Assembly: GCA_020091685.1 (NCBI GenBank) | Contig: CM034609.1 | Span: 16,256,204-16,320,203, forward strand | Source: Lutjanus erythropterus | Lineage: Eukaryota; Chordata; Actinopteri; Lutjaniformes; Lutjanidae | DNA length: 64,000 nt | Direction of reading: 5' to 3' | Shown here: positions 25,230 through 35,109 of the stretch, one piece after another | Position numbering within the stretch: position 1 is the stretch's first letter | How the letters are laid out: the number at the start of each line of letters is the position of its first letter | Notes under the pieces: generated by a model | Told to the model about the DNA's origin: nothing | The model's input: only the letters and a program-made list of their open reading frames with translations | Databases searched by the model: none | Made by a program: the position numbers and the translations under genes

Positions 25230-25989
25230 ACGCACACTTACTTGAACACAGTACTGTTTTAGTACACCGGTCGTCAGTAGGTTAAAGTCAGTGCCTACCA
25301 ATCATACGTTAATGCCAAGAATTGCTTCAGTCATACATGAGATTGGATTGGTGCCTTTAGGGCCACAGATTCCTACGCTTGCCCAAAACATACACCATAA
25401 CCAGAGCTTGGTGTAATACTTAAAACTCCATGTCTTTCTTGACCTTTAACTGTTTCCATTTGTGCTGACTGACCTTAATTTTCTTTGCTGGTGAATCTCT
25501 GTCGAGATGGTTCCAGGTGACATGACATGAATACAGTTTGAGTCTTCGTGGTAATGTGAAGCAAATTAGAGCCACATAACCCAAGTAAGTTTTTGTGAGC
25601 ACGTTTATTCCTTGATTTGGCTGTATTCACAAATTCGTCTGTTGAATGCAGAGCTGAAGTGGCTCCAGTCTGAATGAAATGGCCCTCTTGGGACAAAATG
25701 TAAATGAGAGTGCAGACCAGTGTCACCACTTTGTAAAGAGATTGACCTGCCTACGATTAAAATCATATCTCCCCATGAAATTTAAAGACACATCAGCTGA
25801 GAATTGATAACTAGATAGACAAACGTCACATAATTCTTTAAAGGAAAAGGTTTAACGTGTAGGGAAGAGAGTGTTATTGATAGCTAGCCAACTAGATGAG
25901 AAGAGTGAAATATGAAGCTACCACTAGCAGCTGGCTAACGTAGCACAAAGACTGGAAGCAAAGGAAATGGTTAGCTTGGCTCTATTGTT

Positions 25990-26410
25990 TTTTGATGTCT
26001 GCAACATGTTCCAAAAAAAAGTTGGGACAGGAACATATTTACCATGGTGTTACATCACTTTTTCTTTTTAAAAACACTCAGTAAGTGTTGGAAAACTAAT
26101 TGTTAAAGTCTCAGGAGCAACATTCTTTCACATTCTTGCTTGATGTATGACTTCAGGTGCTAAAACAGACTGGGGTGAGGTTGTTGTTTTCCGCACTTCA
26201 AAATGCACAACACATTTTCAGTGGGAGACAGGTCTGGACTGCAGGCAGGTCAGTCTACTATCTGAAGAATGTGTCTTGGCTTTGTCTTGCTGAAATAAGC
26301 TGGGACATTCCTGTAAGACATCACCCAGATTGCAACATATGTTGCTCCAAAACCTTTCATGATGTTGTGGGTGCAAATACACTCCCATACGTCACAGATG
26401 CTGACTGATC
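25990..26410 (-). mobile_element. Decayed Tc1/mariner-like transposon, copy 2
   Basis: 'ttccaaaaaaaagttgggac', 'gtgggagacaggtctggact' and 'gttgctccaaaacctttcat' parallel copies 1 and 3. The reading frame is destroyed. It lies 0.8 kb after the slc25a17 stop. Confidence 0.65.
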
Positions 26411-27397
26411 ATGATTTCCCAAAATAATCTGATATAATAATCTTAGTAAGTTTTAGAGGTGTGTGTTGGCGGGGTTTGTCGCCTTTGGACAGGACCAGGC
26501 TAGCTGTTTCAGTCTTTGTGCTAAGCCAAATTAACCAGCTGCTGCAGCTTCATTTTAACTGGTAAATTACAGAAGGAGAGTGAGAGAGTGACATCAACCT
26601 TCTCATCGAAATCTCTGCAAGAAAGCAAATAAGCATATTTCCCAAAATGTCAAACTTTTCCCCCTAAACATTAGGGGTTTGCTGCAAATGATGATGATCT
26701 AGTTAAGCGACTGGACCGTTCGTCACACATTCAGTCCGACGTTTTAACTGTGAGTTTGACAGAAACCTAATGAAATTCCTGCCAGATGAACGTGCTGACT
26801 TTAGATGTCATTATTACTCACAGATCAGCAGAGATAACAGCGGTGGTGAATGGGAGATGAGCTCCCATTCATATTTATATTTGTGTGTAAAATCTGCTCA
26901 GAAAGGTTTTGATTTTAACATATTAAATCAAAGTAAAAATGAATTTAATATAAATGGGTATATGAGTACTTAACCCTACACAGTTTTAGTAAAAATTATG
27001 TGTACAAATACTGCAGTAGGTGCTAAGTGCCTCTAAATTGTGTCTCCTGAACAAACTGTACTAAAAGCTTTAATGACTGCTTATTATTTTATACAAACCC
27101 ATGATGCACTCGAAGTTGTCTTCTCTATTCATGATTGTATCGGTCAGTAAGAACACATCGTCACGCAGGAGGCGTCTTCCATTATTTACCTCAGAGTCCT
27201 GCTTTGCGTAGGATCGTCAGGGCTTACAGTAATTTCCAGTATTTGTTTATCACAGTGCCCTTTCTCTGGTTTACTGAGTGGAAGTTTCTGCTGCCTTTCA
27301 TCTTAAAACCACTTCATGGTCAGTCTGTGTGTTTTAAGCATTACGAGAGTTGTTACTCTCTATCTTTGTAACATCACAGCCTTTTGACTGTTTATTC

Positions 27398-27777
27398 TAA
27401 TAAAGGGATAGTTCGAATTATTTGAAGTGAGGTCGCATGAGGTCCTTAACCATAGTTGGTGTATTACCTGCAGTAGATGATGGTGATCATGCATGCTCCC
27501 AGTTTGGAGAGAGTGATATTTGGCTTCAGTAATGGTAGTTTCTCCTCGGAAAAGGCTGGTGACAAGTAAAGCAGTGAAAGTATTCTAAACATAGCATACA
27601 CTTAAACTGATTTTTTTTAGGTGGCTAAGGCACATTATTTATCTTCCTACACCAGTACTCCTGCTGTTTCTCTAAACTGGGGCATGCGGATTACCATCTA
27701 CTGTAGGTAATACACCACCTATGGTTAAGTACCTAATACAGCCCCACTTAAAATAATTCTAATTATCCCTTTAATCG
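27398..27777. repeat. MITE with clear terminal inverted repeats
   Basis: The left end reads 'aaagggatagttcgaattat' and the right end, reverse complemented, 'aaagggataattagaattat', followed on both sides by 'ttt' and 'gtggggt/gtgaggt'. About 375 bp, with no coding potential. The flanking segments 26411-27397 and 27778-28440 show no gene. Confidence 0.75.
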
Positions 27778-28441
27778 GTGCCAGTGGTGTAGTCTATTTG
27801 CAAATCGTGAGGTTACTGTGAAATTACACTATTTACCAGATCGGAGCTCCTTCCCCATTTAGTTCAGTTCAGCTTGCTCAGTTGTGAAATTAACTCCAAA
27901 CCTTTTTGCTGACTCACCCACCTGCCATCCACAGGTATATCATCTCTACTGAGATACGCCATTATGCTGTGGGCAGAGAGTGGGGTAATAAATATCCAGG
28001 AAGGCAGAAATTTGAGACTGACGGGAGAGAAAATGGCAAAATTTGAGGACAGCAGGTGTGTGGAAAAAGCAGAAAGCAAAGAAAATGTCATTTAGTCAGG
28101 AGGACCAAATTATTTTTTAAGTAATAGTTTGGAAGGAGTCCAAAGCTGGTGAATGTGTCACTGTTGGTAATAAAATAATGGCAAAGGCAGTGACACATTT
28201 GGACAATAGTTTCTAGACTACACCAGGTATTAATTATGGCCTTCTTTATAACTGTTCATTTTTTCTTCCAGTCACCAGACTTGACATCACATTTGTTTTA
28301 ACAGTTTACATGAAAACAGTTTGTAACTGCTGATGAGATACTTACTTGAAGTAATATAACATATTTTCTTTTCTAACTTTATTTTCCATTAACATGCCAC
28401 TGTTTTGGGGGTTAAATTATTGTTATAACCAATTAAGGAAA

Positions 28442-28447
28442 AATAAA
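28442..28447 (+). terminator. AATAAA hexamer, possible distal poly(A) signal of slc25a17
   Basis: Plus-strand AATAAA, 42 bp from the minus-strand poly(A) signal of dxo. If it is used, the slc25a17 3' UTR would be ~3.2 kb and include two transposon remnants. An ATTAAA at about 25758 is a nearer alternative. Confidence 0.25.
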
Positions 28448-28483
28448 CGTTTGTGAAACAGTACTGGCATTTGTAATTACTGT

Positions 28484-28489
28484 TTTATT
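28484..28489 (-). terminator. Polyadenylation signal AATAAA of dxo
   Basis: TTTATT on the plus strand, about 245 bp downstream of the dxo stop codon. Confidence 0.55.
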
Positions 28490-28729
28490 TAAGAATCACC
28501 ACATACAAGATGAAAAAACATGAATAAGTTTTTACTGCTGAACAAACAAAAGACAAGAACATCTTCAGAGGATCGTGTAATAGTGTTCAGTAACACAACA
28601 TGAATTCCTACAGCCACTCTCAGTGGAGGAGTAAAACTGTGCACATTAAATTACACTGTATTCTGGTAAATAAGCCTCCATTGGAGGTCTGAATTAACGA
28701 TCCCAGTTGACCATGTCTTTGGTTATAAA

Positions 28730-31700
28730 TCAAGACTGATGGTGTGAGTCATGACTGCTGGTCATCTCCTCCACATACCAGTGTGGCAGGAATGAGTACT
28801 GGGAGTCCCTGTGGACGGAGAAGGTCACATCTCTGTGGGGCTCGTAGGAGAACAGGTACACCACACTGGAGGGGAAACGATAATGATTCATTAACAACAA
28901 AGACGGCTTAAAGCGACAGCTCACCCACAAATTACAAATACATATTTCCCTCTTACCTGCTATTTATCCACCTCAGCTGTGTTGGTATGAGTTGCTGAGT
29001 TATGGAGACAGCGGCCATAGACGTGTCTGCCTTCTCTTGAATATGGAACTATGTGGCGCTGTTTTTTTTTCAAGAAATCATGACCCAGTTACTCAAGATA
29101 ATCCACAGACCTTGCTGTGAGTGATTCGTGTAGGACCTACTTTCTTTCTAGCAGAAATAAAATAGTTCTGGTAGGTTCAGTTGTAGAGAGAAAGTAGTTC
29201 CTACATGAAACTGCTCACAACAAGCTGAGTTGATTATCTTGAGTAACGGGGTCATGATTTCTGGAAAGAGACATTGCTGTTGAGTGACATTGAGTGTCAT
29301 TTAGCCAAGTATCATTTAGTTCCATTATATTCAAGAGAAGGCAGACATGTCTACGGCTGATATCTGCAAAAGTCTGCAACACACACCAAAACCATCTAGA
29401 TGGCAAAACAGCACTAAAGGCAATATGAAGTTTGGATTGTGGGGGTGAATATATTTGCTCAAAATCTGACAAAAAAAAAAAAGGTTATAAACATAGTCTG
29501 TCATTCCAACTCACCTTGGATTGTCTTCAGTAGCGATACGCTTCACAAAAGACAGAAAATCACAGCAGAAGTTCATGCAGACTGTTGGCTTCCAGCAGTT
29601 GTATTCATTCTGTCCAGAAGAAATACAGAAAAAAGAAAAAGAGCAAATATTTTAAAGAAATCTTGTGATCTTTTATTTACTCATGTCCAATAACTACATC
29701 AGTAAATCAAAATAGATTTCTTACGATGCCTGGATTAGTCGGTTGCACATTATTTTACAGTACACGAAGACGTAACAAGACATACTTAGCATCAAAATAA
29801 ACAAAACAAAAAAAATGGAAATAATATGTACCTTATTAGACAGTGTTAGACCCTTTCCTGGACTCTTTCTTAAAGGGTAATTTGGGACACATTACAACAG
29901 AGCTGTACGTTAAAGTGAAATCACATATCTGCTACTTGCCCATTTAAAAACAATATGTGAACCAGATCTACCAAGTAAAGGCCAAAATTATAAAGCTAGA
30001 GGAGTTTTGTCTGTGGGTGACTGCACAGACATTGTAATACTGTAGGCAGATTATGTGATTTCTGTCGTAAAAGTTTAATAAGGGTCTAATAAAGGGCTAA
30101 CACCATCTAATAAAGAGCATAATTTCTTAATTTTGTCTATTTTGTCTGTTTAATAAAAAAAACACATTACTTTTAGTTTTTGTTAAATTTGTTACATCTC
30201 TGAGTGTACTTAAAAATTAAGTTTGACCAATCATTTATCCTAGCAAACTACTACACTGTACCTTTATGAGATGTGAAATCTTAGAGATGGGAAAAGTCTC
30301 CACAGCAACAACTACTCCATCATGATCCCGAAAACCTGCCACAACACGAGGAACTCCAGGGAGAAAAGACTGGGCCCACCACTTCAGCAGTTTGAACCTG
30401 AGAACCAACAAAATGACAAAAAGCTTAGAATGGATCAATGAAATATTAAACAGCCATTAAAGTTCATGGTTGTAGCGTTTCATCGTCTACCTGTGGAAGT
30501 TGCTGCGCTGTTTAGGGGTGCAGATCTCTGCAGAGGTCTTCAGCTCAACGTAGCACGAAGGAGGAGCTGGAGCGTTGGGATCTTTATCCCGACAGTCCAC
30601 CTCACCGGAAAACAGAAGTCTGTGATCTGCGAGCCGAGTTTGCACGACAGTGCAGAAGGCCTCGTTCGTGTTCACCACTCCACCTGGGTCAGGTAAACTG
30701 TGGACGTTATCTACAGGGCGGACAAAGGCAAAGCGTTATCATTTAAACATGTGCCTATCACCGTATGTGCTTTATATGATTTATGTTATTTATGTGTCAA
30801 ATGTAATTTAATGAGGTATGTATGAGGCTCATTGCTGCCAGGAAAAGAAAAACACACACTGTTAGGTTTTTACTTAAAGGTACTATGTGGAATTTTCAGT
30901 AAGTCCTTGTTATTAATGACACTGCAGGCTGTTAAATAAAGTACAGTCAGCATCCTGCTGTTTGCACTCCACAGACATGAGGGAGCATCATCTTGGGCTT
31001 TATCCAAAACATTGGCATGACATAGACAAGACTGTACACTGAAATTAACACACAACTCTGGAAAATGAAGTACAATTATATTTAGAATAACGTTACTGTC
31101 TGTAATGTTCCCATATTTTATTTGGGCCAGTGGCTCCATTAAACTAACTAAAAAAAATAACTTTATCACCTAATGTTACAAAGCATCCAAAGCCAGGTAA
31201 ATGTCACATAGCTAAGTTACAGCCAGGTAGCTAACTTAGCTTAGTTTAGGTTATAGTTAGCTAGATGGCTGCCCCAAGTCCATAAAATCATTTTAAAATT
31301 ATTATTTTGTGTTACTATTTTTTTCCTTGGTAAGTAACCATGCAATAAGTGGGATAATGAACAGTGAGCACATCTTTAATGCGAAACAAACCCCTTCAGG
31401 ATGATTTAACTCCTGCATCACCCTGTCTGGGTTTATTTTGTAATAATGACCAGTTCACTATATATTATCCCTTACATGCAGCTAGTTGGTGTGTATAAAT
31501 GCCACATCCTCTGGATCATCCCAGAAGAACTGTCCTTACATGGAATTCAGTCCAAAGTCTGTTAAAGTCAACGGAGAAACTCAGGGAAGGTCTCACTAAA
31601 GTTACGTTACAGTGCAGTCACATATTGGCAATACAAAGTGATTCATGTAAATTGCTGCCCATTCTTACATATGGCACCATTAAAGTTTCTAATTTTGACT

Positions 31701-32766
31701 TGCTGTCTCAAAACTGACAAAGAAATTGATGACTTAGTAAGTCAGTAATTTTCAAAATACCACGAGCACTTTATTTTTGTTGATAAGAACATTTACCTGT
31801 TGTTTTCTGTCCATATGGGCATCCATAACTATGACAAGACCAAGTGTTTTTCTTGTGAGGCAGTATGCTTGTTAAATATCAGAGCTGATAAATCAATACG
31901 GTAAGCAGTGATCTGTAATCAAGGTTTGAAATAAAAGAAAGTAAGCATCAGTTACTCTAATACTCTATTATATAAACCTACCTACCTGCACATGTGTATT
32001 GCTCAAACTTGTATCCCCAGTACATCATCTCTTCATGCCTTTCAGTGCGGTTCTCTCGCTCCCTGCGAGCAGCTTCTGTTTCCACTTCACTGATGTAAAG
32101 CGTGCCCCGGAACCTGGTGACCGCCAGCAACCAGCCCTCCCGTGCCTCATAGGGTGTGGTCAGCACCTTGGTCAGATGACCACGCCATGTCACAAAGTCT
32201 AAATCTAAAGCACTGGGAAAAGCAGAGGTCGATCAAAGAATGCACGTCCAACAGGAGACACGGCTGTGGCTGGAGACCATATATCATAATGATACTTACC
32301 ATGATGAGGCTGTGGTCACCTTTGAGCTGAGCTTCGATCTGTTGGCCAAGATCCAGCGTAGGATGTGGTCCAGCTTCTCCTTCACACTCTCGTCTCTCTT
32401 CATAAAGCGGTCCTTGTAGCCATCCCTCAGGTCAAAATTAGGATTTCTGTCAGGTTCCACATAGTATCTCATTTGCCTGCTGTCGTTGAAGAACCGACGT
32501 TCAGAGTCGAGGGAGAAACATCCCACTTCGACAGGCTGTTTGTACACAGGAAAGTCTCTTTCGTATTGCTCCCTTCTGGTGCTCAAACTCCGAGAGCTGA
32601 GTGGGGTTTGTCCTGGAGTTGGCTCAGACTGATACGGGTGGCGGCGGTTTGGTCTGAAGTGTTTATTCTCAGTGTGATTTCCCCCACTGTCATATCTCTC
32701 TCTTTTGTATGCTGACTGGGGGTTTTGGTAGCTGGAGTTGGGATGGTGGGATCTGTGGCGGTCCAT
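28730..32766 (-). CDS. dxo: Decapping and exoribonuclease DXO, 426 aa
   Basis: Removes aberrant or non-canonical 5' caps (unmethylated, NAD-type) from RNA and degrades the body 5' to 3', as nuclear quality control. Six coding exons: 32300-32766 (start codon at 32766, MDRHRSHHPNSS), 31986-32212, 30491-30710, 30262-30397, 29515-29609, 28730-28865 (TGA at 28730-28732). The metal-binding set of the family is complete: Glu226 in MMYWGYKFE, Glu268 and Asp270 in FSGEVDC, Glu287 and Lys289 in CYVELKTS, Gln314 in KWWAQSF. Each lies 34 residues after its human counterpart as I recall the numbering, which supports the exon joins. The first ~100 residues are a low-complexity basic Ser/Arg/His/Asn-rich extension. 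Head-to-head with stk19, as in the mammalian MHC class III region. Confidence 0.95.
28905..29460. repeat. Palindromic MITE filling the last dxo intron
   Basis: The left part has 'gttactcaagataatccaca' and 'ctactttctttctagcag'. The right part has the inverse: 'gattatcttgagtaacggg' and 'agagagaaagtagttcctac'. The ends read 'acagctcacccacaaatta' and 'ttgtgggggtgaat', so the element folds back on itself. It occupies most of the 649-bp intron between dxo exons 5 and 6. Confidence 0.75.
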
Positions 32767-33878
32767 TGCTACCTAGTGGAGAAAAGAGCCACGAAATAAA
32801 CTGATGACACTGATTATTATTCATATCCTCTTGTTGATGGTCTTGCTCTCCTGCAGGAAAGCCAAAAAATGCTCTGCTTAATCTTGTGCTGTCAATGAAG
32901 AGTAGTACAAACCTCTTTTATGCTGCTAACATTGCTATCTGCACATTCAAGGCAATTTACCAACTGTATTCATTCCTTCATGTGCATTTTTTGTATTTAT
33001 GTCTTGCAGGTTCCTTATCAAGTCATTTAACTTGTGTCCTAATACATTCTGTGGTGACTATTTGTGCCTTTCTGCTTCATACTGAACATAATTGATGCTC
33101 ATATATAGATAATATACTACTTTTTAAGGATTGTTGTCAATTCTATTGTGAGTCTGTTCTTGTACTTCCTTTTGTTGTAGTAACCCATGGTGGACATACT
33201 TGCCAACCCTCCCAGTTTTCCAAGGAGACTCCCATTTTTCATTGCCCTCTCTCTATTTCCTCCTGGGAGCACAAGTCTCCTGTATCTACAAATTTAGAGA
33301 TTTTGAATGTGAATTTCTCTGATAAACTGAAGGATTTAGTGTTATTCTGAGCAGCAGTTGTTCAAATTAGCACATCCTTAAACACCTACAGCAGTAAAAT
33401 GCAGCATACACATTAATGCAGAAGTAATATTAATCCAGAGACATAATACATAATAGTTAAAGACAGACAGGGAACATTTTACTGCAGAATGAATACTTTT
33501 AGTACTTTTTTTGATAATACTTGCATACTTCTAAGTAAGATTCTGAATGCAGGACTTTTACTTTTACTTTTATAATGTGTACGTATACAGATACTTTTGG
33601 TGCATGCAAGTTACGTCCTGGGGACAGAAAAGGTACAGATTCGGCGGACTGTCCCTTAACTCATCTTTTCTGTTTAGGTTTCTAACCCAAACTTTAGCTC
33701 CGAGAAAAAAACACCAACTGTCATATTTACTTGGGAAACACATTTTGATGACACACACATTTTGGTCTTCTTCTTAGCCAAGCTACTTAAACTTGCTTAG
33801 CTAGCTAACGCTATTTTGTGTGCACACTGAACACACAAAAACAAATGTTTGACCTGTCAAACTAGTGCAATCACCTAC

Positions 33879-33950
33879 CTAATAACTAGTATTAGTAATT
33901 ATGTTGTTCTTCACATCGGTTTGGTCTCGGTCAACACCACACAACGTTCA
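33879..33950 (-). other. dxo: Noncoding first exon of dxo (putative)
   Basis: The minus-strand text ATTAG|gtaggt gives a donor with the exon ending at 33879. The coding exon's acceptor cactag|GTAGCAATGG lies 6 bases before the start codon. The exon start is not determined. It lies in the left arm of the inverted duplication. Confidence 0.5.
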
Positions 33951-34123
33951 AAGCTCCAGCTAACTAGCATCATAGGCTAACAACAAACGCCAGAGTACTT
34001 CCGGGTACAGTTTGTCATCCAATCAGCTTGGCCGAAGCCGAGACACTTCCTGCAATGAGCCGTGAAAGAGTTTTTTTCTTTTATTTTTTTTTTAAGTTGC
34101 CAGTTGACTCTGCGTGTCACCGT
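33949..34123. promoter_or_regulatory. Shared dxo/stk19 promoter core
   Basis: Spacer between the two arms. It has an ETS-type site acttccggg at 33997-34005, a CCAAT box (ccaatcag at 34019-34026) and a second acttcctg ETS-like site near 34045; no TATA box is seen. This composition is usual for bidirectional housekeeping promoters. Confidence 0.65.
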
Positions 34124-34124
34124 A

Positions 34125-34176
34125 GTGTGGAATTGAACGGGACCAAAGCGATGTGAAGACCAATATTAGCTGTCAG
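34125..34176 (+). other. stk19: Noncoding first exon of stk19 (putative)
   Basis: Ends at CTGTCAG|gtaggt (donor at 34177). The next exon begins at 35108 after tttcccctccag, two bases before the start codon. The exact transcription start is not visible. Confidence 0.55.
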
Positions 34177-35109
34177 GTAGGTATTTGAACTAGTTTGACT
34201 GATCAAATAGTTGTATTTTGTGTGTTCAGCGTGCACAAAAAGAAGCGTTAGCACTAGCTAGCTGCATTAGCTTTGCTAGCAAAACCAAGTGATTGAATCG
34301 GTGGATTTGCCAGATTTTGTGTGTCATCAAAATGTGTTTCCCAAGTGAATATGACAATGCCTAGTTCTTTTTCTCGGAGATATAACTAAACTAGAAAAAG
34401 TGAGTTAAGGTTCTGCATGGATATAGCTAAATTTAACCATGATATTTGTTCGTCCTGTTTAGAAACGCCAGATTTATAAATAAAGTTAACCGTTTCATAA
34501 AGCAAAAGTTTGCAGGGTATGGTGTGTAATTTGGAGTCTGTGGAGGAAAGCATCTGCCAGGGTGAACAGGTTATTTCTGCAAGTCATGATTTCTCTGCAA
34601 ATCATGATTTCTCTACCTGTCATGGTTGGAAACAGTTTCTGATCATCTGTGTGAATTGTGTTTCTTGATCTCTCACCATCTCAACGACTTTATTCTGGTA
34701 CCAACAGAGAATATTCAGAGTAGGACTGAATCATTGATTGAAATGTTATCAAAATATCAATACTACAATTTTCAAATCGCAGGAGGTGCAATATTTGCAA
34801 TAAGACGAATGCATGTCACAATATTAGTTTAAAATAAATATTGTCAGGCTGAGACGTCCTGGCCTGCAGATCATATTCTACAGACTTAAGAAAACATCTT
34901 TGTTTGAGACAGATTCCCACAAATATCATACCAGGTTTTCAATGAAAATGAGAATAATGTTGTAAAAATGATCATCACCTCTAATATCGTAAATCATTTC
35001 ACAATTCCAATAACAAAATAACCATAATTAGATATTTTTTCAAAATGTAAATGTCATATCCTGGAATTAGGGTACACACGTAAACACAGTTACTATTTCC
35101 CCTCCAGGT

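Larger units (their letters stand above)
33650..34415. repeat. Inverted duplication around the dxo/stk19 bidirectional promoter
   Basis: The left arm (about 33650-33948) and right arm (about 34124-34415) are reverse complements with substitutions and small indels, separated by ~175 bp. Longest exact match seen: 28 bp (33729-33756 against 34319-34346). Other paired words: 'cgatgtgaaga', 'gtgtgttcag', 'actagtttgac', 'tttctcggag' and the splice-donor text 'aggtaggt'. Each arm holds the first exon and donor of one gene. Confidence 0.9.

Noticed and set aside
34021-34060. Symmetry of the ETS/CCAAT core as a continuation of the inverted duplication
   Set aside because: The two ETS-like sites have the same orientation and their flanks do not pair, so the core between the arms is not part of the palindrome.
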